Positions 24,947-33,639 of a stretch of DNA of 64,000 nt are shown piece by piece. The notes beneath the pieces are model-generated. The model was not told the DNA's origin, did no database searches, and was given only the letters and a program-made list of their open reading frames with translations. Position 1 is the first letter of the stretch. Every line of letters starts with the position of its first letter. Made by a program: the position numbers and the translations under genes. The DNA comes from an uncultured SAR86 cluster bacterium (lineage in GTDB: Bacteria; Pseudomonadota; Gammaproteobacteria; Magnimaribacterales; D2472), in the NCBI GenBank assembly GCA_902558095.1, contig CACECP010000003.1, positions 1 through 64,000 on the forward strand. Direction: 5' to 3'.

Positions 24947-27900
24947 ATGTTTTTTAATCAATCATATATTAAATTTTTTAACTCTATTCTAATTGCTCTT
25001 TTTGTAGTTTCTTGCGGAGGTGGTGGTAGTGGAGGATCTTCTGATAGTAATGAAATAATTGCTCCCTCATTGCCAACAGCGCAAATATCATCAAGTGTGA
25101 GTAGTATTGAGATAAATAATGAATTTACTCTCACGTGGTCTTCAACTAATGCAGCCTCATGCAGCGCTTCAGGAGATTGGTCTAATACAATTGGAACTTC
25201 AGGAAGTGTTGCTATAACTGAAACCACGCCCGGAACTAAAACATATAATATAAGTTGCTCAGGCAATGGCAATACAGCAACTGATAGTGTAAGTGTTGAA
25301 GTTACAAGCCCTCCAGTTCCGACTGTTTCAATTGAAACTTCAGTGACTTCTATTGTTGTAAATAATTCTTTTACCATATCTTGGAGTTCAACAAATGCTG
25401 ATTCATGTTCAGCTTCCGGTGATTGGAATGACTCAATTGGGCTATCAGGCTCTAAAACTATCACAGGTTCAGAAACAGGAATTAAGACTTATACAGTAGT
25501 TTGTACACACTCTAATGGGTCTACAGCTGAAGATTCTGTATTGGTAAGAATTGTTCCTGAAGAGTCTGATACTGCTTTCTATGGTTATGTAATAGATGGA
25601 TATATTTCTGGTGCGAATGTCTTTATTGATCAAAACTACAATTTCCAACAAGATTCTGGTGAATATACTGCTGTTACAGCTACAGATGGCTCTTTTGTTA
25701 TTGAAACAAATGATGCCAATTTAAATGAATGCCTCAGCAAGAGACCAATAGTTGCAAATGTTCCTGTAGGTGCGGTAGATTCAACCCTTGGAGGAGTAAC
25801 TGAAGCATATCAAATGATACTTCCTTCAATAAGTGATGCGGGCACCAACACTATAGTCATATCCCCCTTTACTTCTTTGTTTGAACAGGCAATTATTGAT
25901 GCAACAACAAATCAGTCAACCAGCCTAACTGTTGCTGAGGGCTGTCAGGCTGAAGGAAATGCAATTTCAGCTGGGGTAACTCAAGAAATAAATAATTTAA
26001 AAACAGCCATAGAAAATAATTTTGATATTACATATGATGAATTGCTTTCTGATTTTGTGGTAAATCCAGGAGAAGTGGTAAACGAAACAGCTGCACAGAA
26101 CATTGCTAAACTTTTTCCATACCTAAAAATTATTGATACCCAAATTTCTGCATCTTTATCATCTATTTTTAATAAAGATATAGTGGCTAATGTAGCGTTG
26201 TCTGAAGATGCTTTATCAATAATTTTTGGAGGAAATAGTTATGATCAACTTCCGCTAAATTTTTATAGCATTTATCGAACTGAGCCCAACGATGAGGGGT
26301 GGTACCGCTCAGAGTCTATTCAAGCAAGTGGTGCTTTAATATCTAATGATGGAAAATTATCTCGAGCAGACTGTTCAGAAAATGATACAGCTTTATGCGA
26401 GCTTTCTGATCTAACCCTTAAAAATATTGCAAATACATCTACTATATATCAAAAAATTTCAAGTTTTTTAAAAGATGGGGATATAGACTTTACCAGTCTT
26501 GGAATTGATGTAGGGTCTCTTGATGTAAATGCACAGAACTGGAATGCATGGAGAAATAACTCTTCAGATTGGCAGACAGGTGGAAATAGAAATAGAGAAT
26601 GTCAAAAACAAGAAACCATTTCTTTCAGGAACTCTTCTGCTTCAAACACTATAGTTGATATAAATTACAGCACATATTCACAAGGTTTTGAAAAAGCTGA
26701 TTGTGATACTGTTAGACATTACTATACTCCAATATTAACTGCTACGACTCAATATACCAACAATAGCAACAGCCTAGAAGCGAGATACTACATATTTGAT
26801 ATTTTAAAATCTGGTATCTCTACAAACCTACCATATGATTTTATATCTGGAGACACAGTAACTATATATCCTGAAGCAGTAGTGCAAGATATTGCTACTC
26901 TTCCAAGAATGTATAAAGATCTGGATTCAATAAGAAATTTATTCACTGGTGATGATTATATATATTTTGCATATCATGACGATAATTCTGAGGTAGCTAG
27001 ATTCGAGGCTGGAACGAATCCAAGAAATGATATGTTTGAAGATTTATCTAATCCACACGTAAGAGTCTATGGACAAGCTGCAAGAGATTCTTTTTATAAT
27101 AAGCTTGTTTCTAACTCATCTTTTAATTCAGATCTTTATGGATTTAGCGCACCAACCAATTCTTCTATCATAGGCAGAATAGCAAATTCATATATTGAGA
27201 TAAGTGATTATGTAGGAAATACTGAGCTTAAAATTAGAGTAACGCCAACATTCAATAAAGCGACTTCAACCTTAGATTATTCATATGCTGGTTCATTAAA
27301 CTTAGCAAATATTAGAGACTTTGTAGCTAATGGAATTGATGGAAATCCAGTTTTTGCAAAGATATGGTTTAATCCAGATAGCTCAATTTCAAAAGTAGTT
27401 CCTGTAAAGTTATATTTATATGAAGGTAATGATGCTGTAGCAGACGCTGGTGAGGGATATTTTTTAATTGAATTTCTTCTAACTGTAAGTTCATCAGAAA
27501 CAGGTTCAGATATTGGCTCTAATGCAACACAAATTTGGGAGGTGCCTGCATCTACAGTTATTACCGCAAGTTATACTCAAAATGGTACAACTATATCAAC
27601 ACAAGTGCTTAATGCTGAAGTAGATAGAATATCATTAACTGATGTAAGTGAGAGTGATATAGAAAATAGCTTTATTCCCAAGCCTGCTAGCTTAGATCTT
27701 AAGTTATTAAATCTAATAAGTAGCGTTTCAAATAATATCGCTGACATTCAATCTTTCTTTGTAGACAATGGAGTATATACCCTCAAATTAGATTTAGGTT
27801 CTGGAGGTAATTCAATAATAGGATTTGATAGAAATATTGTTAAATATATAACTGGAACATTTAAGACTGCGACAAGTCCTATATACCCTATTAATGTCGA

Positions 27901-28252
27901 TGATTATATTATTAATGAGGGTGATGCTACTGACATTTGTTTTACTAGACCAGCTGAGGCTAATTTAGTTCAAACTAGTTTTGATTTAAGCTTTACACAA
28001 AGGGATAGACCTGGCAAAGGAGGATTTGCAGATGACTTTACTTTGTCAGATACAACAGTTAATTTTGCTGCAGGGGATACTCAATCATGTGTAACTTTTA
28101 CAGCTGTTGAGGATACACACTTTGATTGGGCGCATGATATTTTTATAGATATTTCTACCCCTTCAAATGATCAAATAATATCGAGATCTAGGTTCAAGGT
28201 TACCATTCTTGATAGATACTATCCTAACCGAATTAGTTGGAAAAGAAGATAG
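24947..28252 (+). CDS. Large lipoprotein with Ig-like repeats and Calx-beta-like C-terminus
   Basis: A 1101-residue surface lipoprotein with lipobox FVVSC near residue 23, then GGGGSGGSS. Two near-identical Ig-like repeats follow at about 45-118 and 126-202; both read SFTISWSSTNADSCSASGDW-like with a Cys pair. Residues 212-330 contain YGYVIDGYISGANVFIDQNYN and a TDGSF pattern of carboxypeptidase-regulatory-like domains, also present in the lipoprotein at 40204. A long central part is unrecognised. The last 115 residues look like a Calx-beta domain (YIINEGDATDICFTR). Its partner is the barrel protein 18 bases downstream. Likely surface adhesion or binding; function not known. Confidence 0.72.
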   Translation: MFFNQSYIKFFNSILIALFVVSCGGGGSGGSSDSNEIIAPSLPTAQISSSVSSIEINNEFTLTWSSTNAASCSASGDWSNTIGTSGSVAITETTPGTKTYNISCSGNGNTATDSVSVEVTSPPVPTVSIETSVTSIVVNNSFTISWSSTNADSCSASGDWNDSIGLSGSKTITGSETGIKTYTVVCTHSNGSTAEDSVLVRIVPEESDTAFYGYVIDGYISGANVFIDQNYNFQQDSGEYTAVTATDGSFVIETNDANLNECLSKRPIVANVPVGAVDSTLGGVTEAYQMILPSISDAGTNTIVISPFTSLFEQAIIDATTNQSTSLTVAEGCQAEGNAISAGVTQEINNLKTAIENNFDITYDELLSDFVVNPGEVVNETAAQNIAKLFPYLKIIDTQISASLSSIFNKDIVANVALSEDALSIIFGGNSYDQLPLNFYSIYRTEPNDEGWYRSESIQASGALISNDGKLSRADCSENDTALCELSDLTLKNIANTSTIYQKISSFLKDGDIDFTSLGIDVGSLDVNAQNWNAWRNNSSDWQTGGNRNRECQKQETISFRNSSASNTIVDINYSTYSQGFEKADCDTVRHYYTPILTATTQYTNNSNSLEARYYIFDILKSGISTNLPYDFISGDTVTIYPEAVVQDIATLPRMYKDLDSIRNLFTGDDYIYFAYHDDNSEVARFEAGTNPRNDMFEDLSNPHVRVYGQAARDSFYNKLVSNSSFNSDLYGFSAPTNSSIIGRIANSYIEISDYVGNTELKIRVTPTFNKATSTLDYSYAGSLNLANIRDFVANGIDGNPVFAKIWFNPDSSISKVVPVKLYLYEGNDAVADAGEGYFLIEFLLTVSSSETGSDIGSNATQIWEVPASTVITASYTQNGTTISTQVLNAEVDRISLTDVSESDIENSFIPKPASLDLKLLNLISSVSNNIADIQSFFVDNGVYTLKLDLGSGGNSIIGFDRNIVKYITGTFKTATSPIYPINVDDYIINEGDATDICFTRPAEANLVQTSFDLSFTQRDRPGKGGFADDFTLSDTTVNFAAGDTQSCVTFTAVEDTHFDWAHDIFIDISTPSNDQIISRSRFKVTILDRYYPNRISWKRR

Positions 28253-28270
28253 GCGCTTATTACAAATTCA

Positions 28271-29281
28271 ATGAATAAAAAATCATTAATATTAAGTTAC
28301 TTCTTTTTATTATCTTGTCTTCAAATTAATGCCAATGACAATTATTTAAAAATAGAAACAAAACTTATGAAAAGTAGTTGGGGCTTTCTTCCTGAAATAC
28401 CTCCATCATTTAAAAAAAAAGATTCGATTGATATTGAAGGTGGCTATAACTTTGATAAGTTTTTTATTCAAGGATACTTTAGTGACCTCAATTTAAATCT
28501 TGAAAGAAGCTCTGAACCAAAAATAGTTGAGCTTGATGCTGAGAAAAAATCTATAACTTTTGGTTATATTTATAATGATGATCATACATTTTCATTCTCA
28601 TCTTCAAGACAGACAGCCAGTAACCAATTTTTTAATTGCATTACTTTTGCATCCACTACTTTAGGTTCATGCAATCAAGCAAATTTTAATGTGAGTTCAA
28701 CAAAACCTGAGTATGACCAGCTCAAAGATAATGTGATTAAAATTAGCGGTTTTAATTCAATTAAATCTTTGGATTATAAAAAAGCATTAAAAGATTCATG
28801 GCTTAATTCAATTTCCTTTAGTTTTAAACGAACCAAATATAATTATGACTGGATGACTCCTTTAGAGGATATAACATCACCTCTTTTTTTAAATATTAAT
28901 CTAAATGGAAATTCATTAGGAAATATTTTAGAAAGCGGGTTTAAAGCCCTTCCTCAAAGAACACCCTGGTATTCAGATCAATTAAATTTTCAAGTTACGC
29001 AGAGTTTTAATTTAAACAAAAATCTTAATTTAATTTCTGAATTAGATATTGTGGCAATAGACTTGAAGGATTATGAGGAATACCAGCTAAAGCCTGAGAC
29101 AAATCTTAAGCTCCGAGTTGGACTAGAACGTGAATTTAAAAATATAAATCTTCTTCTTTTTGCAGATTATTATAAAAATAATCTTATCGGTTTTGAATCT
29201 ATAACTTTTAATAGAAGAACGGAGTCATATTTTGATAAGCCTTATGGTGAACTAGGTCTTTCATTGAAAGTTAAGTTTTAG
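28271..29281 (+). CDS. Probable outer-membrane beta-barrel protein
   Basis: A 336-residue protein with a signal peptide (MNKKSLILSYFFLLSCLQINA). The mature part alternates polar and hydrophobic residues in about 12 strands (for example SIDIEGGYNFDKFFIQGYF, KSITFGYIYNDDHTFSFSS, GELGLSLKVKF). The C-terminal Phe after alternating hydrophobics is the usual BAM signal. Two Cys (NCITF, GSCNQ) may be in a loop. No family recognised. It follows the large lipoprotein by 18 bases, so the pair may act together, for example as surface lipoprotein and its barrel partner. Function unknown. Confidence 0.65.
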   Translation: MNKKSLILSYFFLLSCLQINANDNYLKIETKLMKSSWGFLPEIPPSFKKKDSIDIEGGYNFDKFFIQGYFSDLNLNLERSSEPKIVELDAEKKSITFGYIYNDDHTFSFSSSRQTASNQFFNCITFASTTLGSCNQANFNVSSTKPEYDQLKDNVIKISGFNSIKSLDYKKALKDSWLNSISFSFKRTKYNYDWMTPLEDITSPLFLNINLNGNSLGNILESGFKALPQRTPWYSDQLNFQVTQSFNLNKNLNLISELDIVAIDLKDYEEYQLKPETNLKLRVGLEREFKNINLLLFADYYKNNLIGFESITFNRRTESYFDKPYGELGLSLKVKF

Positions 29282-29313
29282 ATCAAGAAGTTTTTTATTT
29301 ATTAAGAAGGATT

Positions 29314-29817
29314 TTAACCATCTAACATACAAACAAGATTAGAACCCCTATCTATTCCTTTAAGATAATTCATCTTCCAACCTTTATCTGGAACATTAAT
29401 CCATTGATATTCAGCTCGCCCCTCAAATAAAACTTCTTTTTGTTTATTAAACCTTGTGAAATCAGCACAAAGTAAATACGAGTCATCACTTTGTCTTTTT
29501 ATAGTTACATCGCCAGTAACACTATAAGCATACCCTTCTTGAATGGTTGCCTTCATAACTTTATACCTTTCTACTACATCTTTTTCTGTTTCAGCGATTA
29601 TCCCATTAGATGCAAAATTAACGGGCGCTTCAAAATGACTAGCAATTCTAGGAAAATCATTTTTTATAAATGCGGTGTTGTAATCGGTATATAAAGTTTT
29701 GATCAAACCTATATTTGCTGCCTCTAATTCTTCATTTAATTTGTCATTTTGAATGATAAACATTGTGATAGATATTGCGAAACAGACATTGATTATGGTT
29801 TGTATGTGCTTTTTCAT
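29314..29817 (-). CDS. Membrane-anchored or exported NTF2-like protein
   Basis: A 167-residue protein starting with a hydrophobic N-terminus (IINVCFAISITMFII at about 8-22), then an NTF2-like domain. LIKTLYTDYNTAFIKNDFPRIASHFEAPVNFAS is the usual first helix pair, and the later strands YSVTGDVTIKRQSDDSYLLCADFTRFNKQKEVLFEGRAEYQWI and KGWKMNYLKGID complete the fold. No clear cleavage site, so it may stay anchored. It follows a stretch containing TTGACA but no good -10. Function unknown; convergent with the barrel gene. Confidence 0.68.
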   Translation of the reverse strand: MKKHIQTIINVCFAISITMFIIQNDKLNEELEAANIGLIKTLYTDYNTAFIKNDFPRIASHFEAPVNFASNGIIAETEKDVVERYKVMKATIQEGYAYSVTGDVTIKRQSDDSYLLCADFTRFNKQKEVLFEGRAEYQWINVPDKGWKMNYLKGIDRGSNLVCMLDG

Positions 29818-29916
29818 ACCTCAATAATGCCATAACAATTTGTCAAAATAAAACACATTGTTTATGTCTAGTTAACACTCCAAAGCCTCTCAAAACTCAC
29901 AACCACTAGATATATA

Positions 29917-29952
29917 TCTACCCCACCCGGCTGGCACTCCTGCCCTGCCTAG
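29917..29952. other. Short G+C-rich patch beside the GIY-YIG gene
   Basis: About 35 bases with a run of C/G (CCCCACCCGG, CTGGCACTCCTGCC) stand between two AT-rich stretches, immediately after the GIY-YIG gene stop. GGCAGGAGTGCC can form a small hairpin. Base composition is unlike the surrounding 70% A+T. Confidence 0.5.
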
Positions 29953-30872
29953 TTTTCGTTTAGACCAAATGCTCGAGAACCAAGTTTATTTTTAAGCAAT
30001 GACTCATATCTCAAGACATCATTCCTGCTTACTGTCCTTGGAAAAACATGATGAAGAGAATAAGTGAAGTTGTTTGCGAAATCTGAGTTCTTTCTTGCAA
30101 GAGCTTTTAAGGCTTTATTTCCATTGTGACCAGTCCTTGCATACCCTTCCCATCTAGTCCAAATTCCATTTCCTCCATATGCTGAGCCAACATATTGCAT
30201 ACCAGAAGAAGAATCAAAAATTACATATACACCTGAGTGTCTGGATAGATATTCATACCAATCTTTGTTTCCATCTGGATTGTTAATTATTTCAGTTAAC
30301 TCCTTATGAGAAATATGAACTTTGTCCCATCCCGGAAAAATAGATACAAATCCTTTTGGATATATTTCGGTTACTTCTTTATCAAGTTTTTTTTGAATAT
30401 AAGTCTGTGACTTACCCCAATCTATAACAAGTCTATTTCTATAAGACTTAAGTAAATCTGATTGTTCAAATCCATAGAAAAGTTGTTTGCTAAGTAACGG
30501 AGGTTTAATATATTTTTCTCCACCAAAATAAACATCTCTTAGTGACTTAAGATAGTTATTGTATTTTTCATATCCCGCATAATGAGTTTTAGCTTTTCGT
30601 GCTGAAATTCTTCCATTATTTTTAAATGCTGACCTGAATAGTGCTTTTGAACTTGGTAACGCAACAAAGGTTAAAACAATTTCAGCATCTTTGTATCTGT
30701 CCTCAGACATATTTCCTGCAAAAATTGTAAGTAAGTCATCATCAAACCTTATTAACTCATCAAAGCCGTCCCAGCCTCTTCCTTTCATAACATGACGAGC
30801 AATTCTAAATTTAATGTTGTCTACATTAGGTTCTTCTAATCTTATTAAATCTTGTAATGTTAAGTCTGACAT
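29949..30872 (-). CDS. GIY-YIG domain nuclease
   Basis: A 307-residue protein with a GIY-YIG nuclease domain in the C-terminal third: SGVYVIFDSSSGMQYVGSAYG near 216-236 gives the GVYV/QYVG pair, and GIWTRWEGYARTG carries the catalytic Arg. A Glu (YESLLKNKLGSRAFG) near residue 291 fits the conserved Glu position. The first 200 residues are unrecognised and probably bind DNA or a partner. Members act in mobile elements, restriction or repair. The gene sits between the 3' side of tRNA-Glu with a TGTTTCCA repeat cluster on one side and a G+C-rich patch on the other, so horizontal arrival is plausible. No partner genes are present. Confidence 0.82.
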   Translation of the reverse strand: MSDLTLQDLIRLEEPNVDNIKFRIARHVMKGRGWDGFDELIRFDDDLLTIFAGNMSEDRYKDAEIVLTFVALPSSKALFRSAFKNNGRISARKAKTHYAGYEKYNNYLKSLRDVYFGGEKYIKPPLLSKQLFYGFEQSDLLKSYRNRLVIDWGKSQTYIQKKLDKEVTEIYPKGFVSIFPGWDKVHISHKELTEIINNPDGNKDWYEYLSRHSGVYVIFDSSSGMQYVGSAYGGNGIWTRWEGYARTGHNGNKALKALARKNSDFANNFTYSLHHVFPRTVSRNDVLRYESLLKNKLGSRAFGLNEN

Positions 30873-30911
30873 ACAAATATTTTAATCTAGTCTCTGAAAA
30901 AATGTTTATTG

Positions 30912-31010
30912 TGGAAACAAATTAATATTCTATGGAAACATTTTTGGAAACATGCGTTTTATAGAAATGCTTAATCTATCAAGGTGGTGCATGGAAACAC
31001 TATGGAAACA
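30912..31010 (-). repeat. Cluster of five TGTTTCCA repeats upstream of the GIY-YIG gene
   Basis: On the minus strand TGTTTCCA occurs five times, always in the same orientation, at 30912-30919, 30933-30940, 30945-30952, 30992-30999 and 31003-31010. Four have an extra match to TGTTTCCAT or longer (TGTTTCCATA at 30931 and 31001). Start spacings are 21, 12, 47 and 11 bases. It lies between the tRNA-Glu terminator and the GIY-YIG start. It may be a set of protein-binding sites, such as integrase arm sites or operators. Confidence 0.6.
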
Positions 31011-31017
31011 TAGCCTA

Positions 31018-31045
31018 TAAAAAAAGCCCACTAGTGTGGGCTTTA
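31018..31045 (-). terminator. Rho-independent terminator after tRNA-Glu
   Basis: A stem AAAGCCCAC/GTGGGCTTT with a TAGT loop lies about 10 bases after the CCA end of tRNA-Glu. On the minus strand the T run TTTTTTTAT follows the stem, so it should end the tRNA transcript. Confidence 0.8.
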
Positions 31046-31053
31046 TAGTAAAT

Positions 31054-31129
<76 letters not shown>

Positions 31130-31178
31130 AGGATAAGTTGTGTATTATATGGAATGAATAAAGATTATCAAAGGGTAT

Positions 31179-31904
31179 TTATTTTAATTTCTTCTTAATT
31201 CCTGATAAAAATCCTCTCATGAAACTTGCTTCCATCTCATCGGGTTGAAGTCTTGTAAACATTCTTTTTATTCTAGAAATAATTTTTTTGGGATTATCCG
31301 GGTCTATCACATCAATCTCAACAGCGGTTTCAATAAAATGATCAATAAGCATTTGTAATTGTTCTGAATTAACTTCTGGGTAGTCCCTCCATTCTTTTAA
31401 ATTATTATCTGAAGCAGCCTTAAAAATCTCATAAGAGATAATTTGAACTGACATGGCTAAATTTAATACTGGATATTGAGGATTTGCAGGTATCTCAATT
31501 AATCTATTAGCATATTCTAATTCATCGTTGGTAAGTCCCCTATCCTCTTTACCAAATATTATTGAGATTTCTTTGTTATTGGTTGTCTCATTTTGAATAT
31601 CTTTCGCTGCTGAAACAGCATCTGTGATAGGCCATTGAATTGATCTATCTCTTGAAGAGGTTGCATAAACGAAAGTGCTATCTTTGATAGCTTCTCTTAT
31701 TGAAGTATAAATTTGTGCATTCTCCAAAACATCGGTGGCATTTCCTGATAAGGCATTTGCATCTCCCGATGGAAAGACTCTAGGATTGACTAAGGAAAGT
31801 CTGGATAGGCCCATTGTCTTCATAGCTCTTGCAACAGAACCAATATTTCCAGGATGAATGGTGTCAACTAAAACGATATTAATTAAATTACTTTGTAAAC
31901 TCAT
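31179..31904 (-). CDS. trmJ: tRNA (cytidine/uridine-32-2'-O)-methyltransferase TrmJ
   Basis: SPOUT-fold methyltransferase (241 residues) that 2'-O-methylates residue 32 in the anticodon loop of several tRNAs using S-adenosylmethionine. Motifs: INIVLVDTIHPGNIGSVARAMKTMG near the start (motif 1 with catalytic Arg), IIFGKEDRGLTNDEL and IPANPQYPVLNLAMSVQIISYEI (knot motifs 2 and 3). Length matches E. coli TrmJ (246). I start at the ATG 31904 (MSLQSNL), because the longer form would overlap the divergent gene. It is a lone gene, divergent from the SuhB homologue (35 bases). Confidence 0.93.
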   Translation of the reverse strand: MSLQSNLINIVLVDTIHPGNIGSVARAMKTMGLSRLSLVNPRVFPSGDANALSGNATDVLENAQIYTSIREAIKDSTFVYATSSRDRSIQWPITDAVSAAKDIQNETTNNKEISIIFGKEDRGLTNDELEYANRLIEIPANPQYPVLNLAMSVQIISYEIFKAASDNNLKEWRDYPEVNSEQLQMLIDHFIETAVEIDVIDPDNPKKIISRIKRMFTRLQPDEMEASFMRGFLSGIKKKLK

Positions 31905-31939
31905 ATAACTATTATCCTTATTTCTATTACAATAGCGAC

Positions 31940-32728
31940 ATGTCAAAACAAGCATTATTAAATGTAAATCAATTGGCGGCTAGAAAAGGAGCTGCTGAGT
32001 TAGAGTTTGCAGTTAAAAAAGTCCATAGCCTTGATGCTTCTAAAGGCGGGCCTGATGGATATCTTAAAGCAATTGAAAGAAGGGTTGAGGATATAGTTTT
32101 TGAGGAAATACAAAAATTTCACAAAGAAGATAACTTTTTAAGTACCCAGCAAGGACATGTTATAAATAATTCGAATATTACATGGGTACTAAAACCTATT
32201 GATGGCGCTGAGAATTTTATTAATGGTTACCCTCATTTTTCATTGTCCTTATGTTCAATAATAGATAATGTCGTTACTAGTTCCGTTGTTATCGATCCAA
32301 TTAGAAGAGAAGAGTTTTCTGCATACATCGGTGGTGGCGCAAATCTAAATAATAATAAGATTAGATCTAGTAAACAAAATAATCTTGAAGGCTCAATGTT
32401 GTCTTATAAAAAGTCATTCAAAAATAATGAATACAACTTTGATATGACCTTTAAAGAACTTTCTAATCAAAATTTGAATATGCGTGAAAGTGGTTGCCTG
32501 TCCCTTGATCTTTCATATGTTGGAACTGGAAGACTTGATGGTGTTTGGGCTTACGATGTTAATCTAATTGATATAGCAGCTGGTTCTTTAATTGCACAAG
32601 AAGGAGGAGCATTAGTAAGTAATTTTAGCGGGGATCCCAAATTTATAAACGGAAATAACATAGTTACCTCAACATCTAAAGTTTATAAATCAATTTTAAA
32701 ATCTATTAAGCCTTATTTAGAGGTTTAA
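31940..32728 (+). CDS. suhB: SuhB/inositol monophosphatase homologue with degenerate active site
   Basis: Inositol-monophosphatase-fold protein of 262 residues, aligned by eye with E. coli SuhB (which acts in rRNA antitermination with NusA as well as being a phosphatase). The fold is kept: YPHFSLSLCSI, SGCLSLDLSYVGTGRLDGVWA and DIAAGSLIAQEGGALVSNFSG. Active-site residues have changed: EESG became STQQG near residue 70, and DPLDGTTNF became KPIDGAENF near residue 90, so two of the four metal-ligand positions are lost, while Asp93 and the DIAAG Asp remain. It is plausible that catalysis is lost while the RNA-polymerase role is kept. It overlaps the end of secF by 4 bases. Confidence 0.82.
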   Translation: MSKQALLNVNQLAARKGAAELEFAVKKVHSLDASKGGPDGYLKAIERRVEDIVFEEIQKFHKEDNFLSTQQGHVINNSNITWVLKPIDGAENFINGYPHFSLSLCSIIDNVVTSSVVIDPIRREEFSAYIGGGANLNNNKIRSSKQNNLEGSMLSYKKSFKNNEYNFDMTFKELSNQNLNMRESGCLSLDLSYVGTGRLDGVWAYDVNLIDIAAGSLIAQEGGALVSNFSGDPKFINGNNIVTSTSKVYKSILKSIKPYLEV

Positions 32729-33639
32729 GGCATGCCATCAAAATCAGTACCCTCTGGTTCAGGAATAGCTAAATCTTCTTGAGTAAGAGTCAAAGTCATC
32801 AACATATTAGCAACTACATATATTGAAGAATATGTACCAATCAAAACTCCCAAAATTAAAGCCAAACTAAATCCCCTTATCAACTCACCACCAAAAATAA
32901 AAAGTGCAAATAAAACCAACAAAGTAGTTAAAGACGTAACAATTGTTCTTCCAAGAGTTTGGTTAAGTGATAGGTCTATCATGTCTATTGGCTCAAGGAT
33001 GCGCTCAGTTCTAAAGTTTTCCCTAATTCTGTCAGATACTACAATTGTGTCATTTAAAGAATACCCAATAACAGCCAATAAAGCTGCTAATACGGTCAAA
33101 TCAAAATCCCAACCAAACATCGAAAATAAGCCTAAAACTATGACCACATCATGGCCTAGAGCTGTAACAGCACCCAGTGCAAACTTATATTGAAATCTAA
33201 ATGCGACATAAAAAAGAATCATGAATAACGCTATCAACATTCCAAGTCCACCTTGGTCTCTCAATTCATCTCCAACCTGTGGTCCTACAAACCCAACTCT
33301 TTTAAGTTCTATTGTAGTATCTTGATTATTTAATATATTAAAAATATCTTCTGCAATCGTGCTATCGCCACTTTGATCTGCAACTTTTATCCTTACATCT
33401 AAATTAGTATCAAGGTTGCTTACTTGAAAATCAGCATAACCATTATCTTCAAGAGTTTTTCTTATGTTCTCCAATTCAACTGGTTCTTCATATGAAACTT
33501 CTATCTGTGTTCCGCCACTAAAATCAAGCCCAAAACTTAAACCTCTCAGGCCTAATGAGAGCAATGAAACAATAAATAACATAATAGATAAAACTCCAGC
33601 AATCTTTCTGAATTTCATAAATCTAAATCTAATATCCAT
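32725..33639 (-). CDS. secF: Protein translocase subunit SecF
   Basis: Inner-membrane subunit of the SecDF complex that helps pull proteins across using proton-motive force. It has 304 residues with six hydrophobic helices. Family blocks: GLDFSGGTQIEVSYEE near 33, VGPQVGDELRDQGG near 120, VTALGHDVVIVLGLFSMFGWDFDLTVLAALLAVIGYSLNDTIVVSDRIREN near 155-205 (ALGHD and YSLNDT are the SecF signatures). It starts on the secD stop (1-base overlap), the last gene of the queA-tgt-yajC-secD-secF unit. Confidence 0.96.
   Translation of the reverse strand: MDIRFRFMKFRKIAGVLSIMLFIVSLLSLGLRGLSFGLDFSGGTQIEVSYEEPVELENIRKTLEDNGYADFQVSNLDTNLDVRIKVADQSGDSTIAEDIFNILNNQDTTIELKRVGFVGPQVGDELRDQGGLGMLIALFMILFYVAFRFQYKFALGAVTALGHDVVIVLGLFSMFGWDFDLTVLAALLAVIGYSLNDTIVVSDRIRENFRTERILEPIDMIDLSLNQTLGRTIVTSLTTLLVLFALFIFGGELIRGFSLALILGVLIGTYSSIYVVANMLMTLTLTQEDLAIPEPEGTDFDGMP

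Noticed and set aside
24958-25464. 168-residue open frame on the minus strand inside the giant lipoprotein gene
   Set aside because: It is antisense to the Ig-like repeats, whose biased codons keep the frame open; no start signal or family resemblance.
30912-31010. TGTTTCCA cluster as a CRISPR array
   Set aside because: Repeats are 8-10 bases, spacing irregular (11 to 47 bases), with no cas genes.
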